Below, piece after piece: positions 44,083 through 54,200 of a DNA stretch of 64,000 bases; within the stretch, counting starts at the first letter, position 1, and each line of letters opens with the position of its first letter. The notes under the pieces are model-generated. The model ran no database searches and was not told the origin of the DNA. It saw only the letters and a program-made list of their open reading frames with translations. Source of the stretch: an uncultured Bdellovibrionales bacterium. Lineage in GTDB: Bacteria > Bdellovibrionota > Bdellovibrionia > Bdellovibrionales > Bdellovibrionaceae. Location: positions 1 through 64,000 of the forward strand of contig CAIYID010000085.1 in NCBI GenBank assembly GCA_903926205.1. Reading direction: 5' to 3'. The position numbers were made by a program, and so were the translations under genes.

Positions 44083-45299
44083 TTGATGATCACCTTAACA
44101 AACTTTCTTTTTCCGGCTCGGATAATTAAGGACTGACCTGACTTCAGATCCAATTTCAATTTTTCATCTTCGACTTTTACTTGATCAATTTCCACAGCCC
44201 GACCCATAATCAAGCGTTTAGCTTCTCCATTCGACGCCACCAAACCCGCCTGCACCATCAATTGACAAATTCCGATAGCCTCGTTGCTGGCTGGAAGAAT
44301 AAATTCCGGAACTTCATTCGGCAAACCTTTGTCCACAAACATGCGATTGAATTCTTCTTCCGCCTGTTTTGCCGCCTCTGAAGAATGAAATCGTGTGATC
44401 AAAAATTTGGCCAAATCCACTTTTACTTCGCGAGGATGTTTCTTTTTCTCACTCAAATCGGTTTTCAATTGTGAGAGGGCCATCGGAGTAATATCAGTTA
44501 AAAGTTCTATCCAGCGAATCATAAGCGAATCGGAAACTCGCATTGTTTTGCCAAACATTTCTTTTGGAGAATCCACAACGGCGATATAATTATCCAAAGA
44601 CTTTGACATCTTGTTGACGCCATCAAGTCCTTCTAAAATAGGAACCGTGATCACGCATTGTTGATGGATTTGTCCGTAAGATTTTTGCAATTCCCGGCCC
44701 ACCAATAAATTAAACTTTTGATCCGTACCACCGAGTTCCACATCAGATTTTAAGTGAACAGAATCATAACCCTGACACAGGGGATATAAAAATTCATGAA
44801 TGGCAATCGGAGTGTGTGACTGAAAGCGTTTTGTAAAATCATCACGTTCCAACATGCGGGCCACCGTGTATTGCGCTGACAATTTAATAAAATCTGCGGG
44901 AGTGAGTTTTGAAAACCAATGAGAATTATAAACAATTGAAGTTTTTTCTGGATTCAAAACTTTAAAAATCTGTGCCGCATAGGTCTTAGCATTGATGGCA
45001 ATTTCCTCAGCGGACAAGGGCGGACGGGTTTCATTTTTTCCCGTTGGATCGCCGATCATCGCTGTAAAATCACCAATTAAAAAATCCACGTGGTGCCCAA
45101 AATCTTGAAACTGTCTAATTTTGTTAAGCACCACCGTGTGCCCAATATGCAAATCAGGCCTAGTGGGATCCGCGCCAAATTTCACTTTGAGGGGCTGACC
45201 CTTAGCAATTTTCTTTTTTAACTCTTCCGCTTGAATAAAATCTGACGTCCCCAACTGGAGTTGTTCGATTTGCTCTTGCGGCCCTGCGGTCAAGGTCAT
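44079..45299 (-). CDS. tyrS: Tyrosyl-tRNA synthetase
   Basis: The enzyme loads tyrosine onto its tRNA. The 406 residues contain the class I motifs HIGH (51-54) and KMSKS (within [11 protein letters not shown]), the tyrosine-binding region and a C-terminal S4 RNA-binding domain ([17 protein letters not shown]). Its length fits the TyrZ-like bacterial form. The ATG overlaps the rny stop by four bases and its stop overlaps the ferredoxin start, so rny, tyrS and the ferredoxin form a coupled block. Confidence 0.96.
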   Translation of the reverse strand: MTLTAGPQEQIEQLQLGTSDFIQAEELKKKIAKGQPLKVKFGADPTRPDLHIGHTVVLNKIRQFQDFGHHVDFLIGDFTAMIGDPTGKNETRPPLSAEEIAINAKTYAAQIFKVLNPEKTSIVYNSHWFSKLTPADFIKLSAQYTVARMLERDDFTKRFQSHTPIAIHEFLYPLCQGYDSVHLKSDVELGGTDQKFNLLVGRELQKSYGQIHQQCVITVPILEGLDGVNKMSKSLDNYIAVVDSPKEMFGKTMRVSDSLMIRWIELLTDITPMALSQLKTDLSEKKKHPREVKVDLAKFLITRFHSSEAAKQAEEEFNRMFVDKGLPNEVPEFILPASNEAIGICQLMVQAGLVASNGEAKRLIMGRAVEIDQVKVEDEKLKLDLKSGQSLIIRAGKRKFVKVIIK

Positions 45300-46861
45300 C
45301 TCGCCATCTCCACGGATCGTGTTTCTCTAACCACTGCCACTCTGACTTGACCAAGATGAGGCATTTCTCTTTCGATTTTACGAGCCACATCTCGAGACAG
45401 CATAATGCTTTGATCGTCAGTCACTTTGGAAGCCTCAACAATCACTCGCACTTCTTTTCCGGCTTGCACAGCGAAGGTGCGAAGAACTCCGTCAAAACTA
45501 TTTCCGATGCTTTCCAAATCTTGTAGCCGATTGATGAAGTTATCCATTCCCGGACGTCGCGCGCCCTGTCGACTTTTCGAAATCAAATTCGCTGCTTGTA
45601 CAATGTGTGCAATCACGGAACTTGGAGGTTCATCATTGTGATGAGCACGAATCGCATGACAAACCATTTCAACTTCACCGAATTTTTTTGCAAAATCGGC
45701 TCCGACAATGGCGTGATTTCCTTCAACGGTATGATCAATGGCTTTACCGATATCATGCAATAAGCCAGCGCGACGGGCAATTTTCACATTCGCACCAATT
45801 TCCGCTGCCATGATTCCCGCGAGATAAGCGACTTCCATCGAATGGTTCAACAGATTTTGAGTGTGAGTGGCTCGGTACTTTAAAGAGCCAATGGCTCGTT
45901 GAATTTCGGCGTGCATGTTCGGAATGCCCAATTCAACGCAAGCTTTTTCGCCCTCTTCTCGAAGATTTTTATTTAATTCCGCTTTCTGTTTTTCAACGAC
46001 TTCTTCAATTCGAGCTGGATGCACACGTCCATCTTCCATCAATTTTTCCAAAGTGCGTTTCGCCAATTCACGGCGCACGGGATCGAATCCGCTAATCACC
46101 ACGGCTTCAGGAGTGTCATCCACAATCAAATCAACGCCACAAAGGGCTTCCAGCGTGCGAATGTTTCGACCTTCTCGACCAATGATTTTACCCTTCATTT
46201 CTTCGCCAGTTAAGGCCATGACACTCACGGTGCGCTCAGAAGTGTACTCAGAGGCCAACCGAGAAACGGCTACTGATAAAACCTGCTTGGCTCGTCGATC
46301 GGCTTCACGCTCTGCCTCTTGTTCTATTTCAAGAACTTTTTTCGCTGCAGCTATTTTAGCGTCGCCTTCGAGTGCTTCAACGAGCTCCCTTTTCGCCGCC
46401 TCTGTGGACATACCAGCCACAGACTCCAGCTTTTGTTTTAAATCTTGTAAATTTTGTTCAATTTTTTTCTCAGCGTCTTCTGCGCGGTGCTCAGCAATGG
46501 CAATTTTTTCTTCACGAGATTTTAAATTTTGTATGTAGCGATCGTTTTCATCGAGTTTTTGTTTGAGCTGATCATCGGTCTCTTTTAATTTTCTTTCGAG
46601 TTGTGATTCTTTGTTTTTTAGCTGACTTTTTTGCTTTTGAATCTCAGCCTCAACATTTTTTCGAGCTCGCGCTTCAAAATCCTTGGCGCGGTTTTTGGAG
46701 TCTTTATCAATTTTTGTTGATTCCGACTTTGCTCGATTAATGATTCTTTCAGCCTCAACTTTGGCCGATTTCTTTTTTGCGTCGTCTTGAATTTTTTTAA
46801 ATAAAAAAATGCCGATGCCACCAACTAATAATCCAACCACTGCGGCGATGACTATTTCCAT
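45296..46861 (-). CDS. rny: Ribonuclease Y
   Basis: RNase Y is a membrane-anchored endonuclease that starts mRNA decay. The 521 residues show an N-terminal membrane helix ([18 protein letters not shown]), a long coiled coil (about 30-200), a KH domain with [20 protein letters not shown], and an HD domain with [11 protein letters not shown] and the metal-side HAIVGADFA. It lies between the 5-FCL gene and tyrS in a five-gene - strand operon starting at zapA. Confidence 0.96.
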   Translation of the reverse strand: MEIVIAAVVGLLVGGIGIFLFKKIQDDAKKKSAKVEAERIINRAKSESTKIDKDSKNRAKDFEARARKNVEAEIQKQKSQLKNKESQLERKLKETDDQLKQKLDENDRYIQNLKSREEKIAIAEHRAEDAEKKIEQNLQDLKQKLESVAGMSTEAAKRELVEALEGDAKIAAAKKVLEIEQEAEREADRRAKQVLSVAVSRLASEYTSERTVSVMALTGEEMKGKIIGREGRNIRTLEALCGVDLIVDDTPEAVVISGFDPVRRELAKRTLEKLMEDGRVHPARIEEVVEKQKAELNKNLREEGEKACVELGIPNMHAEIQRAIGSLKYRATHTQNLLNHSMEVAYLAGIMAAEIGANVKIARRAGLLHDIGKAIDHTVEGNHAIVGADFAKKFGEVEMVCHAIRAHHNDEPPSSVIAHIVQAANLISKSRQGARRPGMDNFINRLQDLESIGNSFDGVLRTFAVQAGKEVRVIVEASKVTDDQSIMLSRDVARKIEREMPHLGQVRVAVVRETRSVEMAR

Positions 46862-46895
46862 TTTATTGTCCTCTTATTCTTTTCATTTTCTAAAA

Positions 46896-47495
46896 TTAAC
46901 TTCCTGAATTTATCTTGATCACTTCTTTTTCTGTGATCACTAAATCCATCTTCACATCGTGGGCTTCGCTCGGCAGGGAAGTTACCACCTGAGAGCTAAA
47001 AGCCACCCCAATCTTAAGTCCTCTAAAATCGGCCAGGGTGCGATCGTAGAATCCTTTTCCCCAGCCAAGCCGATTCCCTTTTCGATCAAAACCCAAGCCT
47101 GGAATCAAAAAACCTTGAATTTTCTGCTGAGGTATTTCTTGCGCTCCTGAAATCACTGGTTCTTGAATTGCAAAACTCCCAAGCTCGAATCCCATTTCCC
47201 CCACTTTAAACCAACGCAAGTGCTGACCACTCCCTTGGTCGCTATTGACTCGCGAAAAAACCCACTCCAGGTTTTTAAGCTTTTCCACCGCTAAAGCGAT
47301 GTTGGGCTCCTGGGGTAAAGCTTGATAACCTCCCCAAAGACCAGTCCGAGCGCTCAAATAATCAATCAGATTATTTTGAAGCTGAGCTTCAGCCTGGCTT
47401 TTCTGCCCATTTTGTTTTTGGGAAAAAAAAGCCTCTGCAGACTTTTTTAGATGCACGCGCCATTCCTGCTTCGAACGAACGAACAGTTCTGACAT
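46896..47495 (-). CDS. 5-formyltetrahydrofolate cyclo-ligase
   Basis: This enzyme turns 5-formyl-THF into 5,10-methenyl-THF with ATP, and is the YgfA family. The 199 residues end in the family motif GLGFDRKGNRLGWGKGFYDR, which binds ATP phosphate. As in many proteobacteria it follows zapA. The zapA-to-5-FCL gap here is only 63 bases, too short for the 6S RNA that lies between them in E. coli. Confidence 0.93.
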   Translation of the reverse strand: MSELFVRSKQEWRVHLKKSAEAFFSQKQNGQKSQAEAQLQNNLIDYLSARTGLWGGYQALPQEPNIALAVEKLKNLEWVFSRVNSDQGSGQHLRWFKVGEMGFELGSFAIQEPVISGAQEIPQQKIQGFLIPGLGFDRKGNRLGWGKGFYDRTLADFRGLKIGVAFSSQVVTSLPSEAHDVKMDLVITEKEVIKINSGS

Positions 47496-47558
47496 ATTGA
47501 AAGTTCTCCCAAAACTATTAAAACCAACTTCAATACAGGATGATCAAACTAAATCCTT

Positions 47559-47882
47559 TTAATGGCTTTTAGAGTGAGTCCTTTCTTGGACCTTGGAAGT
47601 CTCCAGTTCTTGGGAAATTTTAAGAGTGCGTTCTTCGATACGATCAAGCTCTGAGAGAGCTTGGCGTTTTAAAAGAATTAATTCTTCGGCAATATTAAGC
47701 GCTGCCAATACAGCAGCACTTTGGAAGGATCCGCTTTTTGTCGCTTGAAGGGCCTGTTGCATCTTCAAATCAACAAAATCAGCTAATTCCTTAACCGTCT
47801 CCTCATCATGTGAGGAACGCAATTTGAATGGAAGCCCTCCGAAGCTCAGTTCGTAGGTTTTCTTGTCATTCACCGTACTCAT
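47559..47882 (-). CDS. zapA: Cell-division protein ZapA
   Basis: ZapA binds and bundles FtsZ at the division ring. The 107 residues have the family head YELSFGGLPFKLRSSHDEET, followed by the helical dimerisation part with AAVLAALNIAEELILLKRQ and a coiled coil. It leads the operon zapA-5-FCL-rny-tyrS-ferredoxin. AAAGG is 4 bases before the ATG. Confidence 0.9.
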   Translation of the reverse strand: MSTVNDKKTYELSFGGLPFKLRSSHDEETVKELADFVDLKMQQALQATKSGSFQSAAVLAALNIAEELILLKRQALSELDRIEERTLKISQELETSKVQERTHSKSH

Positions 47883-47923
47883 TTACCTTTCACCACCTGA
47901 ACCTCAGAAAGCTTAGAATCTGG

Positions 47924-48019
47924 GCAGGCTAGCACCTTTCCAGTCCCATTTTTAACTGAGAAATCCAGTTTAAATCCCCAAAATAACTATTGAAAAACAA
48001 TAGTCCAATATGCTCCTGC
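47924..48019 (-). promoter_or_regulatory. Structured inverted-repeat element in the zapA upstream region
   Basis: Outer arms GCAGG-ct-AGCA (47924-47934) and TGCT-CCTGC (48011-48019) pair over nine bases and enclose two further perfect stems: AACTG/CAGTT and ACTATTG/CAATAGT. The element looks like a three-way junction in the leader of zapA. A TACAAT box (48020-48025, - strand) directly abuts it, so either the outer arm is partly untranscribed or the main start is further upstream. No known riboswitch class is recognised. Confidence 0.4.
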
Positions 48020-48172
48020 ATTGTAACGATATTAAACCAACTCAAGCAAGGAAAAACACGGTTTAACCCGTATTTGCATTATTTGCCTGTTGGAATACTG
48101 GCACTGGAATGAGTCCTAAAAGTGACTTAAAACAATCATGAGCAGCAGATTCCACTTCATCTTGGAGGGCTT

Positions 48173-48898
48173 TTGATAAAAAGAATTTTTATTGTCTTGG
48201 CGCTTATTCTTCCAGGGATCTCCTTTGCCCGCAGCCATAAACATGGCCGTGTACCTAATCATTCAAAGACGGCTGCCGTCTCTGATGCTGCAATTGATGC
48301 CGCGACTGAAAACGCCTCTGATTCTCCTTCCCAAGAGATAGAATTTAAATATCGACAGATCTTCGAAAAAAATCCTGAAATCAATGCGACGGCCTTGACG
48401 CGTTTGCTGGCTTACTATGATGAAAACTTGGAAAAACTCCACAATAAGAATTATGTCACATTTGTAGACTTCAGCCTAGATAGTGAAACGCCAAGGATGT
48501 ATTTGATCGATATGCGTGATGGCTCCCAAGAAAAATTTCTAGTTGCTCACGGCAGAGGCTCCGACCCCAAACACACCGGTCGAGCCCGGCTCTTTTCTAA
48601 CAAGGTCAACTCCTATATGTCGTCACTGGGCATCTACGACACTGAGAAAGAGCCTTATCACGGACAACATGGAATTTCATTGCGACTCAGAGGACTTGAA
48701 AAAACGAACTCTGCTGCGCTTGACCGCGGCATTCTAATTCATAGCGCCGAATTCGTTTCGCCGAGCATACAACCTCTAGGAAGAACGCAGGGTTGCTTTG
48801 CTGTTGAGCCTTCTCATATTCGCGATGTTATTTCCAAACTCTCGGGCGGTAGTCTATTGATGGCCTGGATTAATCCAAAACTCCGCTCTAGCAAATAG
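48173..48898 (+). CDS. Murein L,D-transpeptidase catalytic-domain family protein
   Basis: A 241-residue exported protein: signal peptide MIKRIFIVLALILPGISFA, then a YkuD-like catalytic domain of the family that shows LVAHGRGSDP, LHIHSAEF-like ILIHSAEFVSP and GRTQGCFAVEP. The cysteine in TQGC is the presumed nucleophile and the preceding histidine the partner. It would cut or form links in peptidoglycan, which fits cell-wall remodelling. The TTG start has GGAGG 4 bases upstream. The MFS gene follows in the same direction 27 bases later. Confidence 0.87.
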   Translation: MIKRIFIVLALILPGISFARSHKHGRVPNHSKTAAVSDAAIDAATENASDSPSQEIEFKYRQIFEKNPEINATALTRLLAYYDENLEKLHNKNYVTFVDFSLDSETPRMYLIDMRDGSQEKFLVAHGRGSDPKHTGRARLFSNKVNSYMSSLGIYDTEKEPYHGQHGISLRLRGLEKTNSAALDRGILIHSAEFVSPSIQPLGRTQGCFAVEPSHIRDVISKLSGGSLLMAWINPKLRSSK

Positions 48899-48925
48899 AC
48901 TTTTTTCTTGTCATGCTAGGCCTCG

Positions 48926-50128
48926 ATGGAAAATAAAAAAAAACCAATTTCACGCTCGGTGATCGTCTTAGGATTTGTTAGTTTTTTTACTGATATTTCA
49001 AGTGAAATGATTTATCCGTTGCTTCCGGTTTTTTTAATCTCCGTGATTGGTGCAGATCCCACCACTTTGGGTTTGATTGAAGGTGTTGCTGAATCTGTTG
49101 CTTCTGTTTTTAAGCTCATCAGTGGTCTTTGGACAGATCGAATGAGTGTCAGAAAACCCTTGATCGTTTTTGGATACTCGCTCTCTTCACTCGCACGTCC
49201 CCTGATTGGCCTATGCACTAGCTGGGGACAAATCTTAGGACTTCGCTTTATTGATCGCATGGGAAAAGGTTTTCGCACCACTCCCAGAGACGCACTGGTT
49301 TCCGATGTCACTCCCGAAAATGAACGCGGTCGCGCTTACGGTTTTCATCGCGCCATGGATCACTGGGGAGCCGTCACTGGCCCCTTGATTTCATCCGCAC
49401 TCATGCTAGGACTTGGCTTAAAAATTCAAAATGTTTTTTTACTTGCTTCAATTCCTGCTGCCCTTGCTGTTTTTACTTTAGTTTTTTTCTTGAAGGAAAA
49501 ACGCAAAGACATTTCAAAAGCTGGTGAAAATAAAAAAGACTCCCCGAAGAAAACAAAAATAAGCCTCAGCGCTGAGTGGGCCAAGTTTCCATTTTCCTTG
49601 AAAGGTTTTTTCGCGGCGGTTTTTGTTTTTTATTTAGGACAATCGAGCGATGCATTTTTGCTTTTGCGACTTAAAGATGTCGGCGTTCCGGAAAGTTATC
49701 TCCCCGCCCTGTGGGCGCTTCTTCATATTATCAAAGCCACCACTTCCCAATATTTTGGAAATCTTTCGGATCGCTTGGGACACCAAAAGATGATTGTTTT
49801 TGGCTGGATCTATTATGCTTTTATTTATTTAGGCTTTGCTTACATTTCCTCGAGCTCAATCCAAGTGCTGCTCTTTTTAATTTACGGAGTTTACTACGGA
49901 TTGGTTGAAGCACCGGAAAAAGCCTTGATCTCAAAAATAGCTCCTCCTGCAATGTCCGGAGGCGCCTTTGGCTTCTATCATTTGATCGTCGGAGTTTCGA
50001 GCTTACCTGCGAGTTTACTGTTTGGCTGGATCTGGAGTCGATTCGGCGCGAGCGCTGCGTTCTCTTTTGGCGCCGCAGTTTCAATCATTGCTTTACTGAT
50101 GCTCCCGAAACTTAAATCACAAAATTGA
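48926..50128 (+). CDS. MFS transporter
   Basis: A 400-residue inner-membrane protein with twelve predicted helices and a central cytoplasmic loop rich in lysine (about 190-212). The loop 2-3 motif reads GLWTDRMSVRKPLIVFGY and loop 8-9 has NLSDRLGHQKMIVFGW, both variants of the MFS GxxxDRxGxR motif. Substrate is unknown. The last 12 bases overlap the convergent ftsY stop. Confidence 0.9.
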   Translation: MENKKKPISRSVIVLGFVSFFTDISSEMIYPLLPVFLISVIGADPTTLGLIEGVAESVASVFKLISGLWTDRMSVRKPLIVFGYSLSSLARPLIGLCTSWGQILGLRFIDRMGKGFRTTPRDALVSDVTPENERGRAYGFHRAMDHWGAVTGPLISSALMLGLGLKIQNVFLLASIPAALAVFTLVFFLKEKRKDISKAGENKKDSPKKTKISLSAEWAKFPFSLKGFFAAVFVFYLGQSSDAFLLLRLKDVGVPESYLPALWALLHIIKATTSQYFGNLSDRLGHQKMIVFGWIYYAFIYLGFAYISSSSIQVLLFLIYGVYYGLVEAPEKALISKIAPPAMSGGAFGFYHLIVGVSSLPASLLFGWIWSRFGASAAFSFGAAVSIIALLMLPKLKSQN

Positions 50129-51298
50129 ATCAACAAATTCCTGAGTGGAAAAGGCTCTTAAATCACCAATTTTTTCACCCACACCAATAAGCCGAATCGG
50201 GATTTGCAATTCATTCGCTAAGCCCACTGCGACTCCGCCCTTGGCCGTGCCATCCATTTTTGTAAGCACCACTCCCGTGAGCTGAACGGACGAATGAAAT
50301 TCTCGTGCTTGAGCCAAAGCGTTCTGGCCTGAATTTGCATCCAAAACAATAAGGACTTCATGCGGAGCTTCGGGAACAACTTTGGTCAAAACGCGTTTCA
50401 ATTTCTTTAATTCTTCCATCAAATTCACCTGGGTGTGAAGTCTTCCCGCCGTATCGACAATCACCACATCATAATTTTGAGCTTTGGCTTTTTGAACAGC
50501 ATCAAAACCAACTGCGCTTGGATCCGTCACTCCAGGAGGCGAAAAGATTTCCACTTGTGCTCGATCCGTCCAAACTTTTAATTGCGAACCAGCTGCTGCT
50601 CGAAAGGTGTCTCCTGCAGCCACTAAAACTTTTTTGCCTTGTTTGGCTAAATGAGCCGCCAATTTTCCAATCGTGGTGGTTTTACCCACTCCATTCACCC
50701 CTACCACCAACCAAACTGATGGCGCTCCGGATAAGTTCAAGTGAGAAAATAAATCCGGCCCGGGCTCTTGCACATGGGACTTTTCAAAAATCTGTTGAAA
50801 CTCCCGACGTAAAAGATTTTTAATGCTATCAATGTTATTTTTTTCACCACGTGACAGTTCCGCTTGAACAGACTTCATTAGTAGCTCTACTGTCTTTGGT
50901 CCTAAGTCGCTGGTGTATAAGACTTCTTCCACATCATCGATATTTTTTTGCGCAACTTCACTAGAAAACAAATGACGAATTCGTCCCCAAAGATTTTCTT
51001 CGGTCTTAGATAAAGCCTGTTTCAAAGTTTTGGAGGAAGTAAATTCGTCTTTTAAGTCTTCTTTTGATTCGACTTTTGGTTGAACTTTAAGTTCGGTTTT
51101 TCCGAGCTCTGGCTTAAAAGGCTCCGCAGTGACGGGTGGCAACTCTGTTTTTTGGAGTGCACTGGCGGGCTCCACTTTTTGTGAAGCTTCGACAATCTTT
51201 TTCTTTTTACGATTACGACGCCAGAAAAAAACAGAAAGCCCGATGAAAAGTAAAACAACACCAAGCCCTAAAAAAATCATCTCATTATTATTTATCAC
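50117..51298 (-). CDS. ftsY: Signal recognition particle receptor FtsY
   Basis: FtsY is the membrane-side receptor that takes ribosome-SRP complexes to the Sec translocon. The 393 residues have an N-terminal membrane anchor (IFLGLGVVLLFIGLSVFFW), a charged linker of about 70 residues and the NG GTPase domain: GVNGVGKTTTIGKLA, DTFRAAAGSQLKVW, VDTAGRLH and TKMDGTAKGG. A true membrane helix instead of an acidic A domain is seen in a number of deltaproteobacterial and Bdellovibrio relatives. Its GTG start overlaps the smc stop by four bases (GTGA), as smc-ftsY is a common pair. Confidence 0.95.
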   Translation of the reverse strand: MINNNEMIFLGLGVVLLFIGLSVFFWRRNRKKKKIVEASQKVEPASALQKTELPPVTAEPFKPELGKTELKVQPKVESKEDLKDEFTSSKTLKQALSKTEENLWGRIRHLFSSEVAQKNIDDVEEVLYTSDLGPKTVELLMKSVQAELSRGEKNNIDSIKNLLRREFQQIFEKSHVQEPGPDLFSHLNLSGAPSVWLVVGVNGVGKTTTIGKLAAHLAKQGKKVLVAAGDTFRAAAGSQLKVWTDRAQVEIFSPPGVTDPSAVGFDAVQKAKAQNYDVVIVDTAGRLHTQVNLMEELKKLKRVLTKVVPEAPHEVLIVLDANSGQNALAQAREFHSSVQLTGVVLTKMDGTAKGGVAVGLANELQIPIRLIGVGEKIGDLRAFSTQEFVDSIL

Positions 51299-54200
51299 GC
51301 GATATCTTGCAAATTCACAGAAACCATCGTGGAAACACCACGTTCTTGCATGGTCACTCCGTAAAGTTTTCCTGCGACTTCCATCGTGTGTTTATTATGA
51401 GTTACCACAATGATTTGAGATCGTTTCGCCATCTCTCTGACCAAGTCATTAAAACGGAAAACGTTCGCATCATCCAAGGGAGCATCAACCTCATCCAGTA
51501 AGCAATAAGGAGATGGCTTCACCAAGAAGATAGAGAACACCAAAGCCACCGCAGTGAGAGCTTTCTCACCTCCTGAGAGCAATGAAATATTTTGCATCTT
51601 TTTGCCCGGAGGTTTCGCGATGATTTCAATTCCCATCTCGCCTTTTTCCACATCCTCGATCAATTCCAAACGAGCTTCACCACCACCGAATAGTACTGGA
51701 AATACGCGTTGAAAGCGGTCATTCACTAGATCAAAGGTTTCTTTGAAACGTTTACTACAAATGCGATTAATTCGATCAATCACCTTGCGCAATTGTTCCT
51801 TGGCTTCATTCAAATCGGCTTGCTGCTGCACCAAGAACTCATAACGTTTCGCTGTTTCTTCGTACTCTTCGATGGCCGACAAGTTCACTTCGCCAATTTT
51901 TCCCAGCTTGTCCCGCAGCTCTTTTAATTGAGATTCCGCTTGAGAAGGATCACCCTCTTTGGACAAATGAGCCTCATAAATCTCTGCAAGATTCAGCATG
52001 TAGCGCTCACGAATCTGATCGATCAAATACTGCTCTTTCATTTTAGCTTGCTCATATTTCAGTTGAGCATCGTTCATTTTATGCATGCGATCATTGCGTA
52101 CACGCTGAGTTTCAAAAGTCTTCGCCTCAATCTCACGTACCAAGGCCGATTGCACCTCGTATTGATTTTTCGCAAGAGCAGAGCGTTCCTTCAAATCTTC
52201 CACCTCATAGGCGGTGCGTTCGAACTCAATTTTTCGTTCTTCCAAACGAATTTGCGAATCCGTCATCACCGTTGCATTTTTTTGAGATTCTTCGGTCATG
52301 CGTGACAATTGAGTATTCAATTCATTCACCGAGCGCTGAACCATTTCCAATTGCCTTTGCACTCCTGCGTATTCTTGGCTCTTCGAAGCCGATTGGGCTC
52401 GAAGCTCAGCGGTTTCACTTTGCATACTATCAAAGCTCATTCGTAAACCGGTGAGCTCTTGTTGAAGGCTCTCGGTCTCTTCTTCGGCTTCAGATTTTTT
52501 TGCCCTTGCCTCTGTGAGGGAAGCATTGAGTTCAGCAATTCGAGTCTCCATCTGCTGAACCTGTTCCGATAATTTCAAAATTTCTTTTTGCTGACGTTCT
52601 GTCGCATATTTTGCGTTCTCAACTTCAGTTTCAGAGCGTTCTAAATCCTTACGGAGCTCTGCCACTTTCAATTCTTGATCTTGACGACGTTTTTGCGCAC
52701 TTTCAAAATCACTGGTTACAGTTAATAATTGTTCTTCGATTTTTTTCAAAGAAGCCTGTGCTAAAGCTAATTTTCCTGACCACTCATCTTTGGACGCAGA
52801 CAACTCTTTGATTTCCCGACGACGTTTAAGGACTCCACTGTCCGCACCTTCGGTTGAACCTCCGGTCAGAACTCCGTCCGCTGTTAAAGTGTCTCCGTCA
52901 GCAGTAACGAAAGTCCACCCCTCATAACTAGGACGCAAACTCAAGGCTGTTCGAATCGAATCAACAACAGCCACTCCGTCCAATAAATAACTCACGGAGT
53001 TTTTGAATTTATCATCACTTCGAATCACGTCTTTCAAAATCGCGCGAACACCTTCACCTTGTGGTGCTTGGGACAAATTTTTCGCGGTCGCACTGGCTGA
53101 TCCAGACTCCGTACCAGACGCACCAGCAGCAGAGAAGAAGCTTGAACGACCTGAATTATTCGACTTCAAATGATCGACGGCTTGCAATGCATAGTTCGAA
53201 TCTGTTGTGAGAAGCATTTGCAAACGTGAGCCCAGTGCCGCTTCCATCGCCACTTCGTACTCAGAAGGAACTTCCACCACATCAGAAACAGGTTGAAAGC
53301 TCACAGTGCCATCGGCGGAAATTTCAGCTTGCTTCGTTTTTTGCCAAAGCATGACGTTCTTCACGCCCTCTTCGAATCCTTCAAAATTATTTTGCAAATT
53401 TTCCAGACCATAAAGAAGACTGGTCACTTCATTCAATTTGTCTTTGAAAGTATCAACTTCAAGGCGTTTTTCACCCAACTGACCTTGCAAAGATTTTTTA
53501 TTCGCTTCAAAAACGTCCACATCACTAACCAAGCCCAATTGCATTTGTCGCTCAGTCTCTAAACTCTGGTAGGTTTTTGTGCGACGTTCTTCAAAGTCCG
53601 ATTGTTTTAAGCGAAGCTCCGTCAAAACTTCTTGTTCGTTAGCTTCCCGCTCTTGCATTTGTTCAAACTGAGTACTGAGAGCTTGAATTTTTGCGTCCAC
53701 GGAAGATTCAGTTTGTCCGAGAGCGAACAATTCGCGACGTCGAGTGGTGAGGTCCTCATCCACTTCTTGCACTCGGGACTGTGCATTTTGAAAAATTTCA
53801 TTTTTAGTTTGGAATTCTTCGGACAAAGACTCACTTTCAGTCTTCAAGCTTTCCACCTGTGATTGCAACTGAGTGTGATCACGGAGAAGCAATTCCCGAC
53901 GAGCTTGTTGCTCTTGCAACAAGGTTCCCGTCGTCTGTTCATTTCGACGAGCGGTCTCAATCTCGAATTTTAATTCCTGAATTTCCAGTTCGTTTTTTTG
54001 AACAAAGGATTGTTTGTCGTAATATTGAGTTTGCAAAGCTTCGACGTTTTTTTCTTGCTCTAATAAAGAGAGTTTCAAGGTTTCTAACTCAGATTGCAGT
54101 TGAGCTAAAGACGAATCACCTTCGACCTCTTGAGACTGGCACTCTTGAAAAATTCGCTGGCACTCGTCGGCTGCTGATTTCAAATCTTTGAAGCTCAAAG

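Noticed and set aside
45915-46538. 207-codon + strand frame inside rny
   Set aside because: Antisense shadow of the RNase Y coiled-coil and KH region, rich in serine and alanine as complements of that codon use.
47496-47558. 6S RNA between zapA and the 5-FCL gene, as in E. coli
   Set aside because: The gap is only 63 bases, too short for 6S RNA, and no such fold is seen there.
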